This document shows positions 18,451 to 26,870 of a stretch of 64,000 nt of DNA, piece after piece (within the stretch, counting starts at the first letter, position 1; each line of letters begins with the position of its first letter). Location of the stretch: assembly GCF_013346665.1 (NCBI RefSeq), contig NZ_JABVBB010000038.1:527164-591163 (forward strand). Reading direction: 5' to 3'. The translations under genes were made by a program, and so were the position numbers. The notes under the pieces were generated by a model. That model worked only from the letters and a program-made list of their open reading frames with translations, did not search any database and had not been told where the DNA came from. Origin of the DNA: Sulfitobacter maritimus (lineage in GTDB: Bacteria; Pseudomonadota; Alphaproteobacteria; Rhodobacterales; Rhodobacteraceae).

Positions 18451-20457
18451 ATGGCGGTTCTATTGGGGGTGGACACGGGCGGCACCTATACGGATGCCGT
18501 GTTGATCCGGGATGAGACGCAGGTCATTGCCTCGGCCAAGGCGCTGACAACGCGGGCGGATTTGGCGGTTGGTGTTGGCAATGCCGTGAGCGCGGTACTG
18601 GCGCAATCGGGGGTGGCGCCTTCGGAGATTGCGATGGCGTCGCTCTCGACCACGCTCGCGACCAATGCGCTGGTCGAAGGGCAGGGCGGGCGCGTGGCGC
18701 TAATCTATGTCGGGTTTCGGGCGCGAGATTTGGCGGCGCATGGGCTGGAAGAGGCTCTGCGCGGTGATCCACATCTAATGCTTGCAGGCGGTCATGACCA
18801 TGCCGGGGCTGAGGTGGAAGCGCTGGATGAAGCGGCGCTATCGGCCTTTTTAGAGACACATAAGCAAAGCGTCAGCGGCTTTGCCGTGGCGAGCCAATTT
18901 GCCACGCGCAACCCCGCGCATGAGTTGCGGGTGGCGGAACTGGTGGCTGCGGTGACGGGGCGGCCTGTCTCAACCTCTCACGCGCTATCAGCGCGGTTGA
19001 ACGGGCCGAAACGGGCGCTGACTGCGCTGCTGAATGCCCGGCTGATTGGCATGATTGACCGTCTCATCGGGCGGGCGGAGACGCAGTTGCGCGCATTGGG
19101 GATCGACGCGCCAATGATGGTAGTGCGCGGCGACGGGGCGTTGATGTCGAGCGCGCAGGCGCGGCAGCGGCCAATTGAGACGATTCTAAGCGGGCCAGCG
19201 GCGTCCTTGGTCGGGGCGCGGTGGCTGACGGGGGCCGAACATGCGCTGGTGTCGGACATTGGCGGGACGACGACGGATGTGGCGCTGTTGCGCGATGGGC
19301 GGCCTGCGATTGATCCGGCTGGCGCGCAGGTGGGGCCGTATCGCACGATGGTCGAAGCGGTGGCGATGCGCACCCATGGGCTGGGCGGGGACAGTGAGGT
19401 GCATTTTGTTGCCGAAGGGTTGGAGGCAAAGGTGACCTTGGGGCCAAAGCGGGTCCTGCCGGTCTCGCTCATTGCCACGGAAGCGCCAGAGGTGGTGCAT
19501 GCGGCCCTTGATGCGCAGTTGCGGCGAAAGGTGCCGGGGGCGCATGATGGGCGCTTTGTACGGGCTGTGGCGGGGCAGGAAGCGGAGGGGCTTGCTCCGC
19601 GAGAGGCGGCATTGTTGGAGCGGATTGGCGCCGCGGTGCATCCTTTGGGTGCTATCCTGCTGTCACGGATCGAACAGAGCACTTTGGCGCGACTCGTGGC
19701 GCGGGGGTTGGTGCAAGTTGCAGCAGTGACGCCTTCGGACGCGAGCCATGTGGCGGGGCGGTTGGATGCGTGGGACGCCAGCGCTGCACGCAAGGCATTG
19801 GAACTGTTCGGGCGGCAGCGGGGTGGATCGGGCAACCCGTTCTGTCTTAAACCTGAGCAACTCGCGCAGATCATCATCGACCGTCTGACCTATCAGACAA
19901 GTTTGGCCTTGTTAGAGACTGCTTTTGCCGAGGAAGACCCCGGTTTCGACCTGCCGGCAGAGACGCTGGCGCGGCATATATTGATGGAACGGGGGCTGGT
20001 GGGGCACCGTGGTTTATTGCGGATGGACGCGGGGCTGAACCTGCCTGTCGTGGGGCTGGGCGCTTCGGCGCAGAGCTACTATCCGGCGGTGGGCGCGCGG
20101 CTGGGGACCGAAATGATCTTGCCGGAACATGCGGGGGTGGCCAATGCGATTGGCGCCGTCGTGGGGCGGGTCATCATGCGGCAAAGCGGGTCCGTGACGT
20201 CGCCCGGCGCCGGGAAGTTCCGCGTGCATCTTAACGAAGGCCCAGAGGATTTCAGCGATCCTGAGGGCGCTTTGACCTTGTTAGAGATGGTTTTGACCCA
20301 ACAAGCGCGGGCGCGGGCCAAAGCGGCGGGCGCGGCGGAGATTGAGGTGCAGGTCTCACGCGACATTCGCACGGCGGGTGTTGAGGGGCGCGAAGTTTTT
20401 GTTGAGGCTGACGTGACCGTCGAAGCCTCTGGTCGGCCGCGTGTGGCGGTAGGCTGA
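18451..20457 (+). CDS. Hydantoinase/oxoprolinase (HyuA-type) protein, standing alone
   Basis: A 668-residue HyuA-family protein with an actin-like ATPase core: phosphate-1 motif GVDTGGTYTDAVL at the N-terminus and the second motif SDIGGTTTDVALL (about 268-280). Family members hydrolyse ATP to open cyclic amides (5-oxoproline, N-methylhydantoin) or carboxylate ketones, usually with a HyuB partner. No hyuB is nearby. It is probably co-transcribed with queG. Whether it works alone or with a distant partner is unknown. Confidence 0.85.
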   Translation: MAVLLGVDTGGTYTDAVLIRDETQVIASAKALTTRADLAVGVGNAVSAVLAQSGVAPSEIAMASLSTTLATNALVEGQGGRVALIYVGFRARDLAAHGLEEALRGDPHLMLAGGHDHAGAEVEALDEAALSAFLETHKQSVSGFAVASQFATRNPAHELRVAELVAAVTGRPVSTSHALSARLNGPKRALTALLNARLIGMIDRLIGRAETQLRALGIDAPMMVVRGDGALMSSAQARQRPIETILSGPAASLVGARWLTGAEHALVSDIGGTTTDVALLRDGRPAIDPAGAQVGPYRTMVEAVAMRTHGLGGDSEVHFVAEGLEAKVTLGPKRVLPVSLIATEAPEVVHAALDAQLRRKVPGAHDGRFVRAVAGQEAEGLAPREAALLERIGAAVHPLGAILLSRIEQSTLARLVARGLVQVAAVTPSDASHVAGRLDAWDASAARKALELFGRQRGGSGNPFCLKPEQLAQIIIDRLTYQTSLALLETAFAEEDPGFDLPAETLARHILMERGLVGHRGLLRMDAGLNLPVVGLGASAQSYYPAVGARLGTEMILPEHAGVANAIGAVVGRVIMRQSGSVTSPGAGKFRVHLNEGPEDFSDPEGALTLLEMVLTQQARARAKAAGAAEIEVQVSRDIRTAGVEGREVFVEADVTVEASGRPRVAVG

Positions 20458-20478
20458 CCCCCGGCGCGGGGCCGGGGG
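20458..20478. terminator. Hairpin between convergent genes
   Basis: CCCCCGGC-GCGGG-GCCGGGGG is a strong 8-bp GC stem right after the HyuA stop and just before the msrA stop. It could end transcripts from both sides, although no T-run is present. Confidence 0.5.
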
Positions 20479-20485
20479 CAGTGAT

Positions 20486-20995
20486 TTATTCAGCAGCGTC
20501 GCGTTTGGGCAGCACCCAGTCGGCGCGGGGGAAGTGGCAGGTGTAGCCGTTGGGCAGACGCTCAAGGTAGTCTTGATGCTCCGGCTCGGCTTCCCAGAAA
20601 TCGCCAACTGGTTCGACTTCGGTCACGACTTTGCCGGGCCAGAGGCCGGAGGCTTCGACATCCGCGATGGTGTCTTCGGCCACGGCTTTCTGCTCGTCGT
20701 TCACATAGTAGATCGCAGAGCGGTAGCTCATCCCGATGTCGTTGCCTTGGCGATTTATTGTGGTGGGATCGTGGATCTGGAAGAAGAATTCCAACAGTTC
20801 ACGATAGGATGTTTTTTCGGGATCAAAGATGATCTCGATCCCCTCGGCATGGGTGCCGTGGTTGCGGTAGGTGGCGTTGGGGACATCGCCGCCGGTATAG
20901 CCGACGCGGGTCGAGACCACGCCGGGGCGGCGGCGGATGAGGTCTTGCATGCCCCAGAAACAGCCCCCCGCCAATACTGCGCGTTCGGTTGTCAT
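20486..20995 (-). CDS. msrA: Peptide methionine-(S)-S-oxide reductase
   Basis: It repairs the S-epimer of oxidised methionine. The 169-residue protein has the active-site motif GGCFWGMQ with nucleophile Cys12 and later [15 protein letters not shown] and the conserved [17 protein letters not shown] region. It starts inside the msrB stop (4-nt ATGA overlap) and is the second gene of an msrB-msrA operon. Confidence 0.95.
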   Translation of the reverse strand: MTTERAVLAGGCFWGMQDLIRRRPGVVSTRVGYTGGDVPNATYRNHGTHAEGIEIIFDPEKTSYRELLEFFFQIHDPTTINRQGNDIGMSYRSAIYYVNDEQKAVAEDTIADVEASGLWPGKVVTEVEPVGDFWEAEPEHQDYLERLPNGYTCHFPRADWVLPKRDAAE

Positions 20996-21441
20996 GTTAC
21001 GTTCTCCACTTGGTTGAGATACTCGCCATAGCCTTCGGCTTCCATGTCGTCACGGTGGATGAAGCGCAGGGAGGCGGAGTTGATGCAGTAGCGCAGCCCG
21101 CCCCGGTCAGGGGGGCCGTCGGGGAAGACATGGCCAAGGTGGCTGTCGCCGTGTTTGCTGCGCACTTCGGTGCGGACCATGCCGAGCGAGGCGTCTTCAT
21201 GTTCTTCGACATACGCAGGCTCGATCGGTTTGGTGAAACTGGGCCAACCGCAGCCGCTTTCGTACTTGTCCGAGGAGGCAAAGAGCGGCTCGCCCGAGAC
21301 GATGTCGACATAGATGCCCGGCTCTTTGTTGTTCAGGTATTTGCCGGTGCCGGGGCGTTCGGTGCCGCTGCGTTGGGTGACGTGGAACTCTTCGGGTGTG
21401 AGCGCGTCAATGGCGGCGGTGGTTTTCTCGTATTGGGGCAT
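20992..21441 (-). CDS. msrB: Peptide methionine-(R)-S-oxide reductase, zinc-free type
   Basis: It repairs the R-epimer of oxidised methionine. The 149-residue protein keeps the fold and catalytic Cys ([14 protein letters not shown]) and a second cysteine in SGCGWPSF that probably resolves the disulphide. Both CxxC zinc knuckles of the classic type are absent: [13 protein letters not shown] stands where CxxC is usual, and [10 protein letters not shown] where the other pair would be. The same layout occurs in the Neisseria PilB MsrB domain. It is translationally coupled to msrA. Confidence 0.93.
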   Translation of the reverse strand: MPQYEKTTAAIDALTPEEFHVTQRSGTERPGTGKYLNNKEPGIYVDIVSGEPLFASSDKYESGCGWPSFTKPIEPAYVEEHEDASLGMVRTEVRSKHGDSHLGHVFPDGPPDRGGLRYCINSASLRFIHRDDMEAEGYGEYLNQVENVT

Positions 21442-21520
21442 GGCGTCCTCCGGTTATGGGCTTGGCCTATTAAATGGGGTCTGATGGTGGAATTCAAAGG
21501 GTTTGCGGCTCACAGAGGTG

Positions 21521-22390
21521 TTACGCTTTGCGCTGGCGCGAGACTTGCACCGCGAGAATGCCGCCCGCGATGATCGCCACGCCAAGGATGTCACGCGGGC
21601 CGAGGGTTTCGCCCAGCAGCAGCGCCGCGATGGCCACGCCGAAGAACGGGTTGAGGAAGTGGAAGGTCGCCGCCCGCGTGGCGCCGATGCGGTTGACCAG
21701 CCAGAACCAGACCACGGTGGCGGCAAGGCCGGGGACGAGGCAGGTATAGGCGAAAGCGAGGGTGAGGCGCAGGCTGGGGTCGATGCGGGGAGTCTCGAAC
21801 AGGAGGGTCGCGATAGAGAGGGCCACGCAGCCGACGAGCATCTGCAGGCCGACGACCATGAGGAAGTTGCCGCCTGAGGTCGCGCCGCGCACTAGGAGGG
21901 TGGCGGCGGTGAGAGCGACGACGCCGATGGCGCAGAGGATGAGGCCGTAGAGGTCGACTTGGCCGCCGAGACGCGTGCCCATGATGATGGCGACGCCGAG
22001 GACGCCTGCGAGGAGGCCCGCGATGCCTAAGGGGCGGAGTTTCTCGCTCAAGAAAGCCCATGCTGCGAAGCCGACGAGCAGGGGCATGGTAGAGGCAATG
22101 ATCGCGGCAAGGGAGGCTTCGATGGTTTGCATGGCGATGAAGTTGAGGCCGAGGTAAACTGCGTTTTGCAGCACGCCAAAGATGATCGTGGCGCGCCATT
22201 GGGCGGGGGTGAGGCGCCAGCTTTGGCCCAAGGCGAGTGCTATGCCGACGCCGATGAGGCCGGAGATGAGGTAGCGTAGGGAAAGGGCCAAAAGTGGAGA
22301 GGCGTCCATCACGATAATGCGGGCAGAGGTGAAGGCCGAGGACCACATGATGGCAAAGGCCAACCCCATGAGAATTGCGCGTATGTCCAT
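21521..22390 (-). CDS. EamA/DMT-superfamily transporter
   Basis: An inner-membrane exporter of the drug/metabolite family with ten predicted helices in two EamA repeats (about 5-140 and 150-285). ATG 22390 is chosen because AGGGGGG precedes it; an in-frame ATG 33 nt upstream lacks such a site. The 289-residue length is normal. RhaT/YdcZ-type relatives export amino acids or metabolites; the substrate here is unknown. Confidence 0.88.
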   Translation of the reverse strand: MDIRAILMGLAFAIMWSSAFTSARIIVMDASPLLALSLRYLISGLIGVGIALALGQSWRLTPAQWRATIIFGVLQNAVYLGLNFIAMQTIEASLAAIIASTMPLLVGFAAWAFLSEKLRPLGIAGLLAGVLGVAIIMGTRLGGQVDLYGLILCAIGVVALTAATLLVRGATSGGNFLMVVGLQMLVGCVALSIATLLFETPRIDPSLRLTLAFAYTCLVPGLAATVVWFWLVNRIGATRAATFHFLNPFFGVAIAALLLGETLGPRDILGVAIIAGGILAVQVSRQRKA

Positions 22391-22497
22391 GAGATGCCCC
22401 CCTGTTCTGAACTTGCTAAGCAATGGCGGGTTTGCGAAGGGAGGACAAGGCGGGTTTGGCAGGTTGCGCAGACGGTCTGGAATACCCGACCTTTAAG

Positions 22498-22708
22498 AAT
22501 ACCACCCGGCCCGGAATGAAGCCGCAGGCGTCGGGCCATCGCCTGCCTGCCATGCCAACGTGCGCCAGAATATGATGGGCGCACCTTTGGTACGACCGGG
22601 GAGGCGATTAGATGGGGTTAGGTGCGACATTACGAACGCACATTATAAATGAACCATAAAGTGGCACGATGCGACGTCAGATCGCCAACCTGCGGACAGG
22701 TCCTGACC
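22498..22708 (-). repeat. TIR-bounded dispersed repeat, copy 3
   Basis: Read on the minus strand it has the same order as copies 1 and 2: TGGCGAT, TCGTGCCACTTTAT, a variable middle, ACCAAAGGTGCGC as in copy 2, then AGGCAGGCGATGGCCC and the GCCTGCGGCTTCATTCCGGG extension. One inverted end is clear (22533-22548); the outer end (GGACAGG at 22694) has decayed. Copies 3 and 4 occupy most of the gene-free stretch 22391-23077. Confidence 0.68.
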
Positions 22709-22762
22709 TTAGATAACTAGATCACGAACTGGCAGACAAGCGGTTCCCCGGTTCCATCTGCC

Positions 22763-22925
22763 ACCAGCCCGGAATCAAGCCGCAGGCGCCGGGCCATCGC
22801 CTGCCCGCCCCCCGTGTAGGCGATTTGGTGATGCTGGGTATAACCTCGCAAGCGCACATCAATGCTGAACTATAAAGTGGTAGTCAGGGACCTCAGATCG
22901 CCGACCCGCGGGCAGGCGATGGCCC
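22763..22925 (-). repeat. TIR-bounded dispersed repeat, copy 4 (perfect 18-bp ends)
   Basis: The best-preserved copy. Perfect 18-bp inverted ends lie at 22791-22808 (GGGCCATCGCCTGCCCGC) and 22908-22925, giving a 135-bp core. The extension runs to about 22763. Inside, read on the minus strand, are ACCACTTTATAG and CACCAAATCGCC. No target-site duplication is obvious at the ends of the core. The rest of the gap up to the HU terminator shows no feature. Confidence 0.75.
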
Positions 22926-23027
22926 TCAAGCCACTAATCCATGGGTTGATAGAGATGCAGTGCTACGACACCGACCGTCGCTGAGTTTGGTGTTGCGCCG
23001 CGGGCGCTCGCCTTCCCCCCCCTCAAC

Positions 23028-23056
23028 AAAAAAGGGCCGCCCGAAGGCGACCCTTT
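23028..23056 (-). terminator. Rho-independent terminator of the HU gene
   Basis: On the minus strand AAAGGGTCGCC-TTCG-GGCGGCCC runs into a T-run. A stable UUCG-type loop and the T tract make a classical intrinsic terminator, 22 nt after the HU stop. Confidence 0.85.
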
Positions 23057-23077
23057 CGTAAACATTCAGCCAAAGGC

Positions 23078-23365
23078 TTACTCGTTCACGCTGTCCTTCA
23101 GCGCCTTCGCGATGGTCATCTTGACCACTTTGTCGGCGTCTTTCTTGAACTGCTCGCCAGTGGCGGGGTTGCGGACCATCCGCTCAGGGCGCTCACGGCA
23201 ATAGATTTTGCCAACGCCCGGCAGGGTCACGGCACCGCCAGCGGACACTTCACGGGTGATCAGGTTGCAAACGGCGTCGAGCGCTGCGCCTGCGGATTTC
23301 TTGTCGGTGTCCATCTCTTCTGCCAGTGCAGCGACGAGCTGGGTCTTGGTCATCGGTTTTGCCAT
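23078..23365 (-). CDS. HU-family DNA-binding protein
   Basis: A 95-residue nucleoid protein that bends DNA as a dimer. It has the HU/IHF fold with N-terminal helices and the beta-arm region (RERPERMVRNPATGEQ) carrying the intercalating-Pro context RNPATG. ATG 23365 is chosen because AAGGAG precedes it; the frame runs upstream without another good site. The N-terminus MAKPMTKTQLVAALAEE resembles roseobacter HU proteins. It is monocistronic, with its own terminator. Confidence 0.92.
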   Translation of the reverse strand: MAKPMTKTQLVAALAEEMDTDKKSAGAALDAVCNLITREVSAGGAVTLPGVGKIYCRERPERMVRNPATGEQFKKDADKVVKMTIAKALKDSVNE

Positions 23366-23492
23366 TTTATTCTCCTTAGACTGCCCGCGTTTTAGGGCCT
23401 CATGGCCGGAATGTAACGGTATGTTGTGGGATAACACAACGAATTGTGGCGCTCAGGACGCTAAAACATGCGATTTTCCGCTGTTTTTAACC

Positions 23493-24956
23493 CTATAGGA
23501 ACGCGGTTTCGTCAAACGACCGTAGTTTTCGGCTGTGAATACGCTCCAACGGCATACGGCGCAGCAGTTCCATGGCGCGAATTCCGATCATCAAATGCCG
23601 TGCGACTTGGGTTTTGTAGAAGTCAGATGCCATGCCAGGCAGTTTCAATTCACCGTGCAGCGGCTTGTCCGACACGCAAAGCAGTGTGCCGTAGGGCACG
23701 CGGAAGCGGTAGCCATTGGCGGCAATCGTCGCGCTTTCCATATCCAGCGCCACGGCGCGGGACTGGCTGAGGCGTTGCACCGGGCCGGATTGGTCGCGCA
23801 ACTCCCAGTTGCGGTTGTCAATCGTCGCCACGGTGCCGGTCCGCATGATGCGTTTGAGCTCATAGCCTTCAAGCTGGGTGACCTGCGCCACCGACTGCTC
23901 CAAGGCGATCTGAATTTCGGCCAAGGCCGGGATCGGCACCCAGACCGGCAGGTCGTCGTCCAGAACGTGATCCTCTCGCAGGTAGCCATGCGCCAGCACG
24001 AAGTCGCCCAGAGCCTGCGTATTGCGCAGGCCGGCACAGTGGCCGACCATCAGCCACGCATGGGGCCGCAGCACGGCGATATGGTCGGTGGCGGTTTTTG
24101 CGTTCGACGGGCCGACCCCGATGTTAACCAGCGTGATGCCAGAGCCGTCGGCGCGTTTGAGGTGATAGGTCGGCATCTGCGGGGTCTTCAGCGTCTCCGG
24201 CAGCGGCGCATCTGGGTCGCTAATCTCGGCATTGCCGGTGGAGACAAAGGAGGTGTAGCCGCTTTCCGGGTCGCGCAGCATGGCGCGGGCGTATTGCTCG
24301 AACTCTGTCACGTAGAACTGGTAGTTGGTGAACAGCACATGGGCCTGAAAATGCTCCGGGTCCGTGGCGGTGTAATGCGCGAGCCGGGCGAGGGAGTAAT
24401 CGACCCGCTGAGCGGTGAAGGGCGCGAGCGGGCGCACATCATCCTCGGGGACATAGGTGCCGTTGACGATGTCATCATTGGTGGTGCTGAGGTCTGGCAC
24501 GTCGAAAACATCGCGTAGGGTGAAGTCGGCAGCCCCCTCTTGCGGCACGTTCATCGCATTGTCGCCGCCCATGGCAAAATGCACCGGGATCGGTGTGGTC
24601 GAGGGGCCGATGGTCACTGGCATGTCGTGGTTTTCGATGAGCAGACCGATTTGTTGGATCAGGTAGTTCCGAAACAGGTCAGGCCGGGTGATCGTCGCAG
24701 AAAAGCTGCCGGGAGAGGAAACATGGCCAAAGGACAATCGCGTATCGACATGCGCAAAAGACGAGGTGCGAAAGCGCACTTCGGGATAGAAAGCGCGGAT
24801 GCGGGCCTCTGGCGCGCTGCTCTGCATGGCGGTGGTAAAGCCGTCGCGCAGGAACTGGGTGGCGCTTTCGTAAAGCTCGGTCAGCCGATCCACGGCGGCA
24901 GTGGCGTCGCGAAACTCTTCGGGGTTCGGTGTGTCCGGAGTGAGGATGGTGCTCAT
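23493..24956 (-). CDS. amn: AMP nucleosidase
   Basis: It cleaves AMP to adenine and ribose 5-phosphate. The 487-residue length fits Amn. The N-terminal regulatory domain is followed by a phosphorylase-like catalytic domain (VNIGVGPSNAKTATDHIAVLRPHAWLMVGHCAGL, then ALDMESATIAANGYRFRVPYGTLLCVSDKPLHGELKLPG). The start overlaps the ade stop by 4 nt, so both enzymes come from one message: AMP to adenine, then adenine to hypoxanthine. Confidence 0.94.
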   Translation of the reverse strand: MSTILTPDTPNPEEFRDATAAVDRLTELYESATQFLRDGFTTAMQSSAPEARIRAFYPEVRFRTSSFAHVDTRLSFGHVSSPGSFSATITRPDLFRNYLIQQIGLLIENHDMPVTIGPSTTPIPVHFAMGGDNAMNVPQEGAADFTLRDVFDVPDLSTTNDDIVNGTYVPEDDVRPLAPFTAQRVDYSLARLAHYTATDPEHFQAHVLFTNYQFYVTEFEQYARAMLRDPESGYTSFVSTGNAEISDPDAPLPETLKTPQMPTYHLKRADGSGITLVNIGVGPSNAKTATDHIAVLRPHAWLMVGHCAGLRNTQALGDFVLAHGYLREDHVLDDDLPVWVPIPALAEIQIALEQSVAQVTQLEGYELKRIMRTGTVATIDNRNWELRDQSGPVQRLSQSRAVALDMESATIAANGYRFRVPYGTLLCVSDKPLHGELKLPGMASDFYKTQVARHLMIGIRAMELLRRMPLERIHSRKLRSFDETAFL

Positions 24957-26770
24957 GTTTGCGGCTCTAACAATGGGATGATTTCAAATTTCTGCACATC
25001 GACCAGCCCAAGGTCCGAGATACGCAGTTCCGGGATCACGACGAGGGCCAGCAGCGAGTGCTGCATATAGGCGTTGTTCAGCTTGCAGCCACAATCGACC
25101 ATCGCTTGTACAAGACGGTCGGCATCGGCAGCGACTTCAGCGGCGGGGCGGTCGGACATCAGCCCCGCGATGGGCAGGGCGACAAGCGCCAGTTCCTCGC
25201 CCTCGCGGAAGATGGTGATGCCGCCGCCGACCTCGCGCAGCCGGTTCGCGGCCAGTGCCATCTGTTCGGCATCGGTTCCGACGACGATCATATGGTGGCT
25301 GTCATGCGCGACGGTAGAGGCCATGGCCATGCGCCCTTCATAGCCAAAGCCAGAAACAAAGGCGTTGGTCACGGTGCCGGTGGCGCGGTGGCGTTCGACC
25401 AAGGCGATTTGGCAGACCTCGCCCGTGGCCTGCACGCGGCCATCGGTGACGGGCAATTCGAATTTCAGCGCACGCGTGGGCGCTTGGTTTTCGACCACGC
25501 CGATCACATTGGCGGTGACGGCATTGGCACCTTCCGGGGCGGGGATGTCGAAGTCATCGGCGCTCAGGTCGCGGGCCATGTTCACGGTCTGGCGAGCCAT
25601 GTCAGGCCAATCGTAATGGGGGCAGTCGACAAGGCATTTGCCGTCTTCCGCTACGACGTCACCGCGGGCGATGACGGTCTCGATTGGCAGGGTCTTGAGG
25701 TCAGACGTCAGAATTACATCGGCGCGGCGGCCCGGTGTCAGCGAGCCGATCTCGCGTTCCAGCCCAAAGTGGGTGGCGGTGTTGATCGTCGCCATTTGCA
25801 GGGCGATCAACGGGTCACAGCCGCAGTCGATGGCATGGCGGACAACGCGGTTCATATGCCCGTCGTTCGTAATTGTGCCGGAATGGCTGTCATCGGTGCA
25901 GAGGATCATATTGCGCGGATCGAGACCCTTTTCCGTGATCGCGGTGATCTGAGTTTTGACGTCATACCAAGCGGAGCCGAGCCGGATCATCGAGCGCATC
26001 CCCTGCCGCATCCGCGCCACGGCGTCGGCCTCGCAGGTGCCTTCGTGGTCATCCGCAGGGCCACCTGCGACATAGGCGGCAAAGGCGGGGCCAAGATCGG
26101 GAGAGGCATAGTGGCCGCCGACGGTCTTGTTCGCGCGTTGGGTGGCGGCGATCTCGGCCAGCATCTGCGGGTCGGCATTGCTGACGCCCGGAAAATTCAT
26201 CATCTCGCCCAAGCCGACGATGCCGGGCCATGCCATCGCCTCGGCAACATCCTCGGCGGTGATTTCGAAGCCCGTGGTCTCCAGCCCCGGCGCGGAGGGC
26301 GCGCAGGAGGGCATTTGGGTGAAGATATTAATGGGCTGCATCAGCGCTTCGTCATGCATCATGCGCACGCCGTTTAGGCCGAGGACATTGGCGATCTCAT
26401 GCGGATCGGTGAAGGCCGAGGTCGTGCCATGCGGGATCACGGCGCGGGCGAACTCCGCGGGGGTGAGCATGGTGCTCTCGATATGCATATGCCCGTCGCA
26501 AAGGCCGGGGACCATATAGCGGCCCTTCGCCTCGATCATGCGGGTATCATCACCCCTGCAATGGCTGGCGTCAGGGCCGACAAAGGCGATGCGCCCGGCG
26601 GCGACGGCGATGTCATGATCAGGCAGGCATTCGCGGGTGTGAACATTGACCCAGATGCCACCGGTGATGATCGTGTCAGCTGCGCGCCGTCCGGCGGCGA
26701 CATCGACCAATTGCGCGGCCACATCGGGCCAGGAGGGGAATGTTTTATCTGTCATGGCCCAAGGTGACAT
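24953..26770 (-). CDS. ade: Adenine deaminase
   Basis: It deaminates adenine to hypoxanthine. The 605-residue amidohydrolase has the metal motif GLCDGHMHIESTM (His-x-His), later GHYASPDLG, CTDDSHSGTITNDGHMNRVVRHAID and the C-terminal FVSGFGYEGRMAMASTVAHDSHHMIVVG block typical of Ade/YerA. Two starts are possible (26770 or 26755); neither has a strong ribosome site. It is first in the ade-amn operon, divergent from the glycosyltransferase. Confidence 0.93.
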   Translation of the reverse strand: MSPWAMTDKTFPSWPDVAAQLVDVAAGRRAADTIITGGIWVNVHTRECLPDHDIAVAAGRIAFVGPDASHCRGDDTRMIEAKGRYMVPGLCDGHMHIESTMLTPAEFARAVIPHGTTSAFTDPHEIANVLGLNGVRMMHDEALMQPINIFTQMPSCAPSAPGLETTGFEITAEDVAEAMAWPGIVGLGEMMNFPGVSNADPQMLAEIAATQRANKTVGGHYASPDLGPAFAAYVAGGPADDHEGTCEADAVARMRQGMRSMIRLGSAWYDVKTQITAITEKGLDPRNMILCTDDSHSGTITNDGHMNRVVRHAIDCGCDPLIALQMATINTATHFGLEREIGSLTPGRRADVILTSDLKTLPIETVIARGDVVAEDGKCLVDCPHYDWPDMARQTVNMARDLSADDFDIPAPEGANAVTANVIGVVENQAPTRALKFELPVTDGRVQATGEVCQIALVERHRATGTVTNAFVSGFGYEGRMAMASTVAHDSHHMIVVGTDAEQMALAANRLREVGGGITIFREGEELALVALPIAGLMSDRPAAEVAADADRLVQAMVDCGCKLNNAYMQHSLLALVVIPELRISDLGLVDVQKFEIIPLLEPQT

Positions 26771-26870
26771 AGGCGCGAGGGAGGTTCAAGCCAGCCGCGT
26801 GGGGGTGTTATTGCCAGCGCAAGTCGCTTGCGGTTAAGTGGGCCAAGACGCAAAAGACGAGGCGCGGCGG

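Noticed and set aside
25058..26377. A 439-codon plus-strand frame opposite ade
   Set aside because: It is antisense to adenine deaminase, whose metal and C-terminal motifs are intact. No family is recognised in the frame.
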